Source: Brevibacillus brevis (GTDB lineage Bacteria > Bacillota > Bacilli > Brevibacillales > Brevibacillaceae). Taken from it: a stretch of 64,000 bases of DNA. Position 1 is the first letter of the stretch; the number at the start of each line of letters is the position of its first letter. Both the position numbers and the translations under genes were made by a program. This document shows positions 19,213 to 26,572 of this stretch, piece by piece. The DNA lies in NCBI RefSeq assembly GCF_001039275.2, contig NZ_CP030117.1:6365001-6429000 (forward strand), read 5' to 3'. The notes under the pieces are model-generated. The model saw only the letters and a list, made by a program, of their open reading frames with translations, was not told the DNA's origin and ran no database searches.

Positions 19213-19267
19213 CAGCTTATCCCCCAATGGTTTGATTTTTAATACTATACCATAAAAATATGCGTAC

Positions 19268-19280
19268 TTACTTAAAGTAA
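19268..19280. promoter_or_regulatory. Candidate HxlR-type operator
   Basis: TTACTT-A-AAGTAA is a perfect inverted repeat around a central A. It resembles the TTAC...GTAA sites bound by YodB/CatR-type HxlR regulators and abuts the -35 element of the plus-strand gene. Confidence 0.5.
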
Positions 19281-19310
19281 TTGAATCGATTTACAATGCA
19301 ACTGTACAAT
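19281..19310 (+). promoter_or_regulatory. Sigma-A-type promoter of the oxidoreductase gene
   Basis: TTGAAT (19281-19286) and TACAAT (19305-19310) with an 18-base spacer, 27 bases before the start codon. Confidence 0.5.
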
Positions 19311-19337
19311 ATTTCCTATTTGAGAGGATGAATACCC

Positions 19338-20381
19338 ATGAATACTCACCAAAAGATGAAAGCTGTCGGTGCTTACCAATACCTCCCCATATCCAATCCG
19401 GAAAGCCTTTTTGATCTGCACTTGGATAAACCGGAACCTACAGGCCGCGATTTGCTTGTAAGTGTGAAAGCAATCTCCGTCAACCCTGCAGACGTAGGCG
19501 TCCGCGAAAGCCATAACTACGAAGCCGATTCACCGAAAATTCTTGGTTGGGATGCCGCTGGAATCGTAGAACAAGTTGGTCCTGACTGCCAAATGTTTAA
19601 ACCTGGGGACAAGGTCTATTATGCAGGCAGTGTGTCTCGACCTGGCAGTAACAGTGAATTTCACTTAGTTGATGAACGAATTGTGGGAAATATGCCAAGA
19701 AGCTTGGATTTCGCCGCCGCGGCCGCATTACCGCTCACCTCGATAACTGCATGGGAGGGCCTTTTTGATCGTCTAGGAATTAACGTAAATACAGGTGAAA
19801 ACAAGAACATACTGATTATCGGTGCAGCTGGAGGAGTAGGATCGATTGCTATTCAACTTGCAAAATTAGCAGGTTTGACCGTCATCGGTACTGCTTCACG
19901 TCCAGAGTCAATTCAATGGGCTAAAGGTCTCGGCGCAGATTTTATCATAAACCACAACACCCCTTTTCTCCCTCAACTCAAGGAAGTTGGTATTGACGCC
20001 GTCGATTATATCCTTTGCTTGAATGATACGGTTCAACATCTTGAAAATATGGCGGAAGTCATTGTCCCCCAAGGTAAAATTTGCTCTATCGTTCCTACAA
20101 ATAAAACGACTTGGGCAGGGAGCTTGAAAATGGACTTGCTATTTTCTAAAAGTGTAACGTTTGTATGGGAGTTCATGTTTACACGATCCTTGTTTCATAC
20201 CAATGACATGATCAAACAACACGAATTGTTGAATGAACTGGCGGACTTAATCGATGATGGAAAAATAAAAACTACGCTGACGGAACGACTCGAGCCTATC
20301 AATGCAGCAAACCTACGTTTCGCCCATGAGAAGCTGGAATCTGGACGGACCATTGGAAAAATCGTTTTAGAAAACTTCTGA
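19338..20381 (+). CDS. Zinc-type alcohol dehydrogenase-like / quinone oxidoreductase (MDR family)
   Basis: 347 residues of the medium-chain dehydrogenase fold: GroES-like N-terminal domain (VSVKAISVNPADVGVR, ILGWDAAGIVEQVG) and a Rossmann domain with IIGAAGGVGSIAIQLAKLAG. Catalytic-zinc ligands are absent, as in YogA-like and quinone-reductase members, which reduce quinones or enals with NADPH in the cytosol. Start ATG at 19338 with GAGAGG upstream. Likely controlled by the divergent HxlR regulator and used in electrophile detoxification; substrate not provable from sequence. Confidence 0.9.
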   Translation: MNTHQKMKAVGAYQYLPISNPESLFDLHLDKPEPTGRDLLVSVKAISVNPADVGVRESHNYEADSPKILGWDAAGIVEQVGPDCQMFKPGDKVYYAGSVSRPGSNSEFHLVDERIVGNMPRSLDFAAAAALPLTSITAWEGLFDRLGINVNTGENKNILIIGAAGGVGSIAIQLAKLAGLTVIGTASRPESIQWAKGLGADFIINHNTPFLPQLKEVGIDAVDYILCLNDTVQHLENMAEVIVPQGKICSIVPTNKTTWAGSLKMDLLFSKSVTFVWEFMFTRSLFHTNDMIKQHELLNELADLIDDGKIKTTLTERLEPINAANLRFAHEKLESGRTIGKIVLENF

Positions 20382-20418
20382 TACTACGAAGACAAAGTAG
20401 GCACCAATAAACAACTCT

Positions 20419-20447
20419 AAGGCCCCTTGCTACTATGGGGCCTTTTT
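20419..20447 (+). terminator. Terminator of oxidoreductase gene
   Basis: AAGGCCCC / GGGGCCTTTTT with a 10-base loop. Confidence 0.88.
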
Positions 20448-20503
20448 CGTTCAACGATATGTGCTGGCGAGACAAATTCTCCCCAAACTCTGTAAAAACT
20501 TGC

Positions 20504-20553
20504 CTTTACCTTGTGATAAGGCTCAGCTTGACGAGGCTATCAGCGAAAATTTG
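20504..20553 (-). repeat. rlmH-end-like repeat copy 6 (att-like)
   Basis: On the minus strand it contains AAGCTGAGCCTTATCACAAG, matching the rlmH 3' end (AGCCGTATCACAAG) and, over about 45 bases, the copy at 31671-31720, including a flanking GGCTATC.GCGAAAATT on the plus side. The stop codon of the RlmH-like tail is disrupted here (AAG GTA). Outermost copy found, so the best candidate for the distal end of the array. Confidence 0.65.
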
Positions 20554-20721
20554 GTCACGCGCTTGGCTATTTGCCGCCAATGCTTCGGTGTTATTCATAA
20601 AAATCCAGGTGAGAGAACTGGACAATCACTTGCTTGTCGCATGAAAACCCAGTCAATTTTGACAAATAAAGTGAGTGAGTGGTAGATTCTTTTTATACAA
20701 TTCTTTCATTTGGGTGGGCCT

Positions 20722-21288
20722 ATGAGAAAAAAATTACAAATTTACATATCGTCTACTTTCAACGATCTTATTGAAGAAAGACATACCGCTGTTGAAGCCG
20801 TACTTCAAGCCGGTCATATCCCTGCTGGAATCGAGCAATTTTTCAAGGAAAGTCCTATGAAAATTAGGAAGAGATGGATCGACGAGTCCGATGTATATAT
20901 CCTGATTCTTGGAGGATTCTATGGTTTAACGCTTCCTGATGAATCCAAGAGCTATACGCATTGGGAATATGAGTATGCCGCAGAAGCAGGCAAACCTAGA
21001 TTTGCTTTTGTTGTCACAGATGAAGCATTAAGACAAAAGCCATACGACTTCGCAGCAATAGAATACTATCAGAAGTTTCAAGAGTTTAAGCAATCGGTCA
21101 TGGAACAAATCCCTATCTATTATGTTGAAGATGTACGGCACATTAAAATGGTACTTCGTGATCTATTGCCGGAGTATGCAGCAAGAGACGATTTATATGG
21201 CTGGGTTTCCGGCAAGGATGTCCCGGACGTTCAAAAGCTATTGGAAGAGAATGCAAGATTAAAGGCGGAGTTGGAGAAAAAGAAATGA
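20722..21288 (+). CDS. DUF4062 domain protein
   Basis: 188 residues from ATG at 20722 (GGGTGGG upstream). The N-terminal half is a DUF4062 domain: LQIYISSTFNDLIEERHTA, the IEQF motif, DVYILILGGFYG and YTHWEYEYAAE. DUF4062 has a TIR/SLOG-like Rossmannoid fold and usually heads multidomain NTPase effectors in defence loci. Here it stands alone, ending in a short coiled coil (VQKLLEENARLKAELEKKK). A defence role is suggested by position in the cassette array; catalysis is not shown. Confidence 0.85.
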   Translation: MRKKLQIYISSTFNDLIEERHTAVEAVLQAGHIPAGIEQFFKESPMKIRKRWIDESDVYILILGGFYGLTLPDESKSYTHWEYEYAAEAGKPRFAFVVTDEALRQKPYDFAAIEYYQKFQEFKQSVMEQIPIYYVEDVRHIKMVLRDLLPEYAARDDLYGWVSGKDVPDVQKLLEENARLKAELEKKK

Positions 21289-21319
21289 AAGAGGGGCTGA
21301 CACAACCAGCCCCTTTCTT
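21289..21319 (+). terminator. Terminator of DUF4062 gene
   Basis: AAGAGGGGCTG / CAGCCCCTTTCTT with a seven-base loop directly after the stop codon. Confidence 0.85.
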
Positions 21320-21392
21320 CCGTCTTCCCCGCCAGCTTAGACTTCCCTAACTCCGCGGGAACCTTTATCCCTATTGTTCTAATCCCGGAACT

Positions 21393-21815
21393 TCAAATCT
21401 CTATTTTTGTCTCCAGAAACTCAAGGTACTTTGGGTCATCTTCCATAAAGATCGCAATCCCGGCACCCATATAAGCCCGGGTCAGCTCGTCTGCCGCTTT
21501 ATCAAGGTTTTCCTGTTCGTAATACAATTGCCCTAACCGAAGATGAACGTAGGGATTCCCCAGCCCTTCCGGACACTGTACAGCATTATAGAAACACTTG
21601 AATGCCTTATCGTAATTCTTCATTTGAAAATGGACATCCCCAATAGCCACATATATCCACGTTGCCGCCTCCCATTCTCGATGATTTTCCGGCAATAATC
21701 GAAGGGCAGCGACGTACTTATTCTTGCCCTCCTCAAGATTGCCTGCTCTCACCAAATCATCGCCTTGTTTACACAGCACGGTAATTTCGGCATGGGTGGA
21801 ATCTGAAAGTTGCAC
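21393..21815 (-). CDS. Tetratricopeptide-repeat protein
   Basis: 140 residues from GTG at 21815 (AGGAGA upstream). It contains about three TPR units: GDDLVRAGNLEEGKNKYVAA, IAIGDVHFQMKNYDKAF-like and LGQLYYEQENLDKAADE. Cytosolic scaffold or partner-binding protein. Similar short TPR proteins accompany polymorphic-toxin immunity genes in Bacillales. It lies inside the module bounded by the repeats at 20.5 and 21.87 kb, on the opposite strand to DUF4062. Partner unknown. Confidence 0.75.
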   Translation of the reverse strand: MQLSDSTHAEITVLCKQGDDLVRAGNLEEGKNKYVAALRLLPENHREWEAATWIYVAIGDVHFQMKNYDKAFKCFYNAVQCPEGLGNPYVHLRLGQLYYEQENLDKAADELTRAYMGAGIAIFMEDDPKYLEFLETKIEI

Positions 21816-21857
21816 CGTCGTCTCTCCTATCCTGTGTGATTTGAAGCCGCCATAGCA

Positions 21858-21897
21858 AAAATTTTGCCGTTACTTGTGGAATGGTTCAGCTTAACGG
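21858..21897 (-). repeat. rlmH-end-like repeat copy 5 (att-like), overlaps a gene end
   Basis: Minus strand: AAGCTGAACCATTCCACAAG followed by TAACGGCAAAA. It matches rlmH both in the terminal codons (E-P-F-H-K-stop) and in the downstream CAAGTAACGGC.AAAA. The stop codon of the neighbouring 21886 gene lies inside this repeat. Confidence 0.75.
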
Positions 21898-22383
21898 TGC
21901 CAGCTCATCTGCGATCATTTTTGCCTTTTCCGCAAGCTCTCTCATATCATCAGCCGGAACAAGCTCGGCTAATTCGTAAGCCAGCGGATCACGGGAAAAC
22001 TTGTACAATTCATCCCGAAGCAGGTTCCTTTTTTCTTCGGAGGCATCTATATAAAGTTTGCGCGGCTGCCTATCCTCATCCAAATCATGCAAATCGACAT
22101 AGCCTGATTTTTGGGACTCCAACACAATGGCTGAAAGATCAATTAGAACTGAGCAGGCAATATCAAGTTCTGCTCGAAACGTGCCGTTAGCATTTTTTAT
22201 ATCAAATCCAATACTTCCGCCGCTTTTCAAGTCTCCCTCGGAAAGCAGAACATCCAGACCCAAGTCCTTTAAAATCTGATTGAGCGTCACACTCGTTGAG
22301 CCCAATTGTTCCAAATAGTCTACTAATGCCAGCGAATCATCGGAACCGCCAATTAAATCTCCCCACCATTTGCTTATGTACAT
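21886..22383 (-). CDS. Hypothetical protein ending in the att-like repeat
   Basis: 165 residues from ATG at 22383 (GTGGGAAAAGAAC upstream); a GTG at 22437 would add 18 residues. It begins MYISKWWGDLIGGSDDSLAL and has a mixed alpha/beta body with a charged helical C-terminus. No signal peptide, membrane segment or known motif. It is encoded after and parallel to the large 22478-24151 gene, so the two are probably one unit. The last codons and stop (LAPLS-TGA) lie inside the rlmH-end-like repeat. Size suggests a small immunity or accessory protein; family not recognised. Confidence 0.65.
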   Translation of the reverse strand: MYISKWWGDLIGGSDDSLALVDYLEQLGSTSVTLNQILKDLGLDVLLSEGDLKSGGSIGFDIKNANGTFRAELDIACSVLIDLSAIVLESQKSGYVDLHDLDEDRQPRKLYIDASEEKRNLLRDELYKFSRDPLAYELAELVPADDMRELAEKAKMIADELAPLS

Positions 22384-22477
22384 GTTCTTTTCCCACTTTC
22401 TTGAAGCATTGTAATTATCTAAATAAGATCGTTTCACTCAAAAACATACTTATCAATGCACTTTCACCGAGCCACCG

Positions 22478-24151
22478 TCAGGCTATACCCGCCGCCTTTT
22501 GCAGACGAATTATAAGCTCCTTGTGCGGTTCCCGCGCCTTGCGAGCCAATGCAGCTAACTTCTCCACATTGCCCCAAATCGGGTACAGTACCCTTTCAAC
22601 CTCGTCATCCGACAGCCTCTCTATTTGTTGTACGAATAGCGACAGCTTGTCTTCGCTTTCCAGCTCCGGCTGAATCTTCAGTTTTAGCGAATCGTGGGAG
22701 CGCAGCAGGCAGGTGATCAAGGTGGGAGTCGAGCGTTCCGTTATACCATAGGTTTCGGCAAAAACAGCTGTGAACTTGTCATGCACCAACTGATGCTCGT
22801 CATCCACAAGGTCCATGTATGCTTCAACAAGCGGAAAATACCGCTCGGACGAAAGCCCCAGCCCGAACACAGCATAACTGCCCGGCATTACGCTTTTTTC
22901 ACTTTCCGTATCCTCGTACCATTCATACTCTTCCATCGCCTCACGAGCGTATTCCTCCAATAGAGGATGCAGCTCGGAATAAGCCAGAGCATTCGCAAAA
23001 AAACGGTGCGTGTCCGATTTGGCTAGCCCCTTAATGGGTAAATACTCTCTCGCGCTGGATTTCAACTTGATTTTGTAGCTTTTCGGGAAGTCCTTTCGGA
23101 GCAGGGAGAGAATAAACGAAATCGCCCGCTCGTACGCCCCGGCTTCTTCCTTGCGAATAACGATTGTGAAAAGGGAAAAAACATCGTTAGCCTTGCATTC
23201 GACCAATTCATGGCGCAAATGGACGTCTTCTTGTGAGAAGCTATCGCTGCCATCCTTCAGCATACGCGCGGCTTTACCGCTACCAAGCTGCTTCGCCAGC
23301 TCCAGAAAAGTCTGTCCCATGAATTTGCTGAATTCCGGCTCGTAACGAATAATCATCACCGCTCCGTACAACAGAAGGTCGATAGGCTGATTCGGCTCAT
23401 CCTTATCCTCAAAAACAGCATCCGGCTTGAGCATATACTCATTGGCCCTGTATTCGGAACGGGTGACATCATAGTAACGCGGCAAAAATACATTCTCGAC
23501 CCAGTCGGTCAAAGCCCTTATGATATCTCTTCGATGCTCCGCGAGAGCCTCAACCTGTTCTTTATTCAACTCCTGAATCCTGTCAAATAAAGCGATCGTC
23601 TTTGCGGCTTCCGGTTCGGGGAACAAATACGGGTCCAGCAGATGGCGCGCCAAAAAGAAGGTTTCCAGCCTGTTTGTCGGGTAAGAGCCCTTCTCCAGTT
23701 TTTCCTCGATATAGGAGTGAATTCGCTCCAGAAGCTGCCGCTTTTTCTCTTCATATTCAGTTTCCAGCACCGTTAATTCCACCAGCCCGTCCATCGTTGC
23801 GAAGGTTCCTTGGAAGGTAAAACGGTAGTTGATCAACGGCGACGTTTCCAGCTTGTCCAGCCTCTCCCTTACGATTTCCACCAGCAGGGGCTGAACCTCA
23901 TGCAATATCTGCTCCCGTGTAAAGGGTGAAGCTTTCATCGACTTTTTGCCTGCGGCACTCCCCACAGATTTCGAACTCTCAACCCTAGTCCTGCCCGGCC
24001 GATAATCCAGAGTGACAAAGTTAAAGATGCCTACTTGCAGCGTGGTGCGTAAGATCACTTCCTCTGCGTTCTTTCGATTCTCCTGTTCGTCAAACCATTT
24101 ATGAATCGCCGTTTTCATCTCTTCCAGCGCTTCTTTTTGTAGTTCGTTCAT
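22478..24151 (-). CDS. Large protein of unknown function (possibly DUF6138-like)
   Basis: 557 residues from ATG at 24151, preceded by GGCGGGAG; an ATG at 24178 lacks this spacing. The protein is soluble, acidic and largely helical, with no nucleotide-binding, nuclease or membrane motif that I can identify. Conserved-looking blocks include TFQGTFATMDGLVELTVLE, LETFFLARHLLDPYLFPEPE and EEYEWYEDTESEKSV. It may belong to DUF6138, but that is from memory and unchecked. It occupies its own module between the repeats at 21.87 and 24.51 kb together with the small downstream gene. Confidence 0.68.
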   Translation of the reverse strand: MNELQKEALEEMKTAIHKWFDEQENRKNAEEVILRTTLQVGIFNFVTLDYRPGRTRVESSKSVGSAAGKKSMKASPFTREQILHEVQPLLVEIVRERLDKLETSPLINYRFTFQGTFATMDGLVELTVLETEYEEKKRQLLERIHSYIEEKLEKGSYPTNRLETFFLARHLLDPYLFPEPEAAKTIALFDRIQELNKEQVEALAEHRRDIIRALTDWVENVFLPRYYDVTRSEYRANEYMLKPDAVFEDKDEPNQPIDLLLYGAVMIIRYEPEFSKFMGQTFLELAKQLGSGKAARMLKDGSDSFSQEDVHLRHELVECKANDVFSLFTIVIRKEEAGAYERAISFILSLLRKDFPKSYKIKLKSSAREYLPIKGLAKSDTHRFFANALAYSELHPLLEEYAREAMEEYEWYEDTESEKSVMPGSYAVFGLGLSSERYFPLVEAYMDLVDDEHQLVHDKFTAVFAETYGITERSTPTLITCLLRSHDSLKLKIQPELESEDKLSLFVQQIERLSDDEVERVLYPIWGNVEKLAALARKAREPHKELIIRLQKAAGIA

Positions 24152-24298
24152 TGTCTCCCGCCTTTTTGCATGTTCCATCTTAGCTCAATACAATCATACT
24201 ACGAAAATGGGAAAGCTTGTTGGAACTGTATGCCTCTTCCTGGGGTTGGCTAAAGCTTAATCCTTAGGATGTAGGAAGTAGAGAGGGGGGTATTATAA

Positions 24299-24355
24299 GT
24301 CAATTGGCTTGGGGAGGCTTATGCACAAATAGAAGATAAGGGAGGCTATATATGA
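24299..24355 (+). pseudogene. 3' remnant of a terminase-small-subunit-like gene
   Basis: The plus strand reads VNWLGEAYAQIEDKGGYI-stop. This matches the C-terminal YASVGLGEVYAAIEEEE of the intact gene at 33196-33867 and the remnant at 36585-36659. Only the tail survives. Confidence 0.55.
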
Positions 24356-24396
24356 GTAGAATCTGACTCAAAAAAACACATTATCTTCCTGCAAAG

Positions 24397-24434
24397 CAAA
24401 AGGGAGAGCGCAACAGAGGACGTTCTCCCTTTTG
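24397..24434. terminator. Terminator-like hairpin
   Basis: CAAAAGGGAGA / TCTCCCTTTTG stem with partly paired extension, T-rich on the plus side. Follows the 24.3 kb gene remnant. Confidence 0.65.
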
Positions 24435-24495
24435 TTTATCTTAGATATGCAACATATGGATCAATATATATATTAGCCATAGTTAACTGCCTTTT

Positions 24496-24537
24496 CCGAT
24501 TTTTTGCCGTCACTTATGGTATGGTCCACCGGGGTGG
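24496..24537 (-). repeat. rlmH-end-like repeat copy 4 (att-like)
   Basis: Minus strand: GGACCATACCATAAGTGACGG then CAAAAAATCGG; it reads G-P-Y-H-K-stop and keeps the GGC.AAAAA that follows the rlmH stop. Separates the Mrr module from the 22-24 kb module. Confidence 0.7.
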
Positions 24538-24555
24538 ATGCTTCGGCAAAGAAAT

Positions 24556-24586
24556 GCAAAAAAGAGGGAGAGTCTGCCCTCTCCTT
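24556..24586 (-). terminator. Terminator downstream of Mrr-type gene
   Basis: Minus strand GGAGAG / CTCTCC with loop, then CTCTTTTTTGC. Lies about 140 bases after the Mrr gene stop. Confidence 0.6.
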
Positions 24587-24600
24587 CGTTATGCGAGTCT

Positions 24601-24625
24601 ATTTAAAAGGTAGAACCTTTTAAAT
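24601..24625. repeat. Perfect inverted repeat
   Basis: ATTTAAAAGGT and ACCTTTTAAAT are perfect 11-base arms around three bases. It is between the Mrr stop and the att-like repeat; could be a hairpin or protein site. Confidence 0.5.
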
Positions 24626-24724
24626 AAGAAAAGTTGGACATACTACAATGGTCTTAGAGAGAACTGCCGACCAAGTATCCTGCTATTTTAACAAGTGCAC
24701 ACAACTGAATACTCTTACTGGAAA

Positions 24725-25570
24725 CTACAAGTTATTAAACCATTCACTATTAATACTTATATCTTCAATGATCCTTTCTTCCACATGAACCCCTAGTCGA
24801 GTCTCTTTAAGTTTCTCTGTCAGTTGATCGCCATCAATGAGATCAATCGGAGAAGCTCCATCTCGCTGTGCTTCTAATCGAGCATCTCTAGTAAATGTAC
24901 CGGTTGTAATTATTAATCCTTTGTCTGCTCTTCCTTGCATCGCCCCCCTAAAGTCCCTTATGACAGCTGAACTCACACTATCCCTATATCTTTTGCATTG
25001 AAAGACTACATGGAATGAGAGTAACCCTCCGATCTTTACAACTCCTTTGCCATCAATTCCTCCATCTCCACTTTTCCCCGTCACGGTTACGTGAGTAAAA
25101 CCAGATTCACGCAATAGTCTCATGCATAGCCTTTCAAATGAATCAGGAGGTATCTGTTTAACTATTTCGAGTAACGAGTCTTTCCACTCAAACTGTTCTT
25201 GAATGTTCATATTTCCATCATCGTTATTATTGATACCTTCATTATTAAGTTGGTACTTTTCATCTTTAACAAAGTCCTTCACTTGCTTCTTATTAATTGA
25301 TTTGGTTTGAAGCCCTTTTTGAGTTAGTGACCATACTCCTCTAGCTGAGTTATCGAGCAATCCAAATCTCTTTAAATACGTTCTTGCCCAAGCTAAACGA
25401 TAGCTTAATTTTGTAGTATTACCTCTATGTATATCAGCAACATCATCCTCGGACAAGTTCAACATCTTTATTACTTCATCTTCCATTTCAGATATTGAAG
25501 ACGAACCCCCAAGATTATGTAGAGCCTGTAGTGCAGGGTTCATTAATTCATCGTATTTTGGAACCGCCAT
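24725..25570 (-). CDS. Mrr-type (type IV) restriction endonuclease
   Basis: 281 residues from ATG at 25570 (GGGAGG upstream); the frame extends further 5' but without a ribosome site. Residues 1-95 form a winged-helix Mrr_N domain (PKYDELMNPALQAL, LSYRLAWARTYLKRFGLL). After a polar linker comes the Mrr nuclease fold of the PD-(D/E)XK class: Glu146 in PPDSFERLCMRLL, Asp173 in GDGGIDG and the QCK motif at 191-193. Mrr enzymes cut methylated or otherwise modified foreign DNA and need no partner methyltransferase. It is the sole gene of its module, flanked by rlmH-end-like repeats at 24.51 and 25.78 kb. Confidence 0.9.
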   Translation of the reverse strand: MAVPKYDELMNPALQALHNLGGSSSISEMEDEVIKMLNLSEDDVADIHRGNTTKLSYRLAWARTYLKRFGLLDNSARGVWSLTQKGLQTKSINKKQVKDFVKDEKYQLNNEGINNNDDGNMNIQEQFEWKDSLLEIVKQIPPDSFERLCMRLLRESGFTHVTVTGKSGDGGIDGKGVVKIGGLLSFHVVFQCKRYRDSVSSAVIRDFRGAMQGRADKGLIITTGTFTRDARLEAQRDGASPIDLIDGDQLTEKLKETRLGVHVEERIIEDISINSEWFNNL

Positions 25571-25692
25571 ACATAATAACCTCCCGATACCAACTAGATA
25601 TCTCTTGTTCCTTTGAAAATAACAAGCTTTCAAACTTACCACAATCATATCACCAATTTGGAAAACACTATCGCATTTTCCCATACAAAAAT

Positions 25693-25717
25693 CCCCCTAA
25701 ACTCTAACTTTAGGGGA
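25693..25717 (-). terminator. Terminator-like hairpin
   Basis: CCCCTAAA / TTTAGGGG with a seven-base loop, followed on the minus strand by GGATTTTTG. Confidence 0.55.
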
Positions 25718-25764
25718 ATACACATGTATCACTCCTATAGACCTCTACTCCTCTCTAACCCAAG

Positions 25765-25800
25765 TTTTCCCATCAATTATGATAAGGCTCACCGTAACGG
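25765..25800 (-). repeat. rlmH-end-like repeat copy 3 (att-like)
   Basis: Minus strand: GAGCCTTATCATAATTGATGG, coding E-P-Y-H-N-stop like the end of rlmH, then GGAAAA. Flanked by CCGTTACGGT, comparable to CCGTTAAGCT in copies 1 and 5. Confidence 0.72.
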
Positions 25801-26124
25801 ATCGAACGTAAAATTTCTTTACGGGCATAACTATAAATCCGCCAACACGGAACATACATTCCATTCCTATGATGCAAACAATTACTGTTAATTGGTCACT
25901 CATCTTTCCAGCGTCTAATAGTTACTTTCCATATCATTAATTACTCCTATTCATCTCTGGGGTACAGAATATCTGTGGGGTTTTACTTTGATAAACTCTT
26001 AGAGACTTTCATCTAAAATATGAAAAACGATTCATTATCTCTTCCATAATTAATAATCCTTTAACGTTAACCGTCTGGATTGACTTTCGTGTTAGGGTAT
26101 TAGTTTACAACCCCACTCTTTGCT

Positions 26125-26153
26125 TTACCTACTATCTATAATAAGGCTCACCA
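26125..26153 (-). repeat. rlmH-end-like repeat copy 2 (att-like, most diverged)
   Basis: Minus strand: GGTGAGCCTTATTATAGATAG, coding E-P-Y-Y-R-stop. It keeps GAGCCTTAT and the stop position but has lost the CAC/CAT and the downstream GGC. Confidence 0.55.
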
Positions 26154-26244
26154 AGCCTAAAAAACCTGTTTAACAATTATAATATATAGAATTCCACTGA
26201 AAATCTAAATTATTTAAAAATCATTTATAAATGGTGAAAACTTC

Positions 26245-26470
26245 TATTATAATTTACATGATACCCAACAGTTCAAAGTCGTTGATGAATTATTGTCTTT
26301 AGTGAATGCTACCCACGTTAAAAGCACTTCAAGAATTAACAACTTTATGCTAATCCGGCAAAAAACAAATCATTAATGGCTGCAAATTTACGCTTATATA
26401 GAGCTTGTTAGATGTATCTCCAACGAGCAGAATCTGTTATTAAGTAGCCCAAAATTTCAAAATTAAATAT
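26245..26470 (+). pseudogene. Decayed reading frame of unknown family
   Basis: Plus-strand frames read YNLHDTQQFKVVDELLSLVN, THVKSTSRINNFMLIRQ and then, after a frame change, KNKSLMAANLRLYRAC-stop-MYLQRAESVIK-stop. The continuous protein-like sense across a frameshift and two stops points to a degraded gene. Family not recognised. Confidence 0.4.
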
Positions 26471-26572
26471 AACTTATATTCGTCGCCTCAGATTTGAGTC
26501 ACTCGATAGATACTGCACAAGGTGGCATTAAACAACGTATAAACTAAATAAATTTATCAGAGGGGAAATCAA

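Larger units (their letters stand above)
20382..20721. other. Intergenic region with terminator and rlmH-end-like repeat
   Basis: Holds the oxidoreductase terminator and the outermost rlmH-end-like repeat (20504-20553). The stretch after 20553 shows no gene and should contain the promoter for the DUF4062 gene. It is the probable left edge of the cassette array. Confidence 0.5.
24152..24724. other. Module boundary: gene remnant, terminators, att-like repeat
   Basis: No intact gene. Contains the 3' remnant of a terminase-like gene (24299-24355), a terminator hairpin (24397-24434), the rlmH-end-like repeat (24496-24537), a minus-strand terminator (24556-24586) and a perfect inverted repeat (24601-24625). 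Typical of a junction between inserted elements. Confidence 0.6.
25571..26572. other. AT-rich 1-kb junction without intact genes
   Basis: Contains a minus-strand terminator-like hairpin (25693-25717), two rlmH-end-like repeats (25765-25800 and 26125-26153) about 360 bp apart, and a decayed reading frame (26245-26470). The segment between the two repeats (25800-26125) holds nothing I can read and may be the shell of a lost module. The last 100 bases should contain the promoter of the 26573 gene. Confidence 0.6.

Noticed and set aside
20461..20685. Plus-strand frame reading LARQILPKLCKNLPLPCDK...
   Set aside because: It runs straight through the att-like repeat, has no ribosome site, and resembles no protein.
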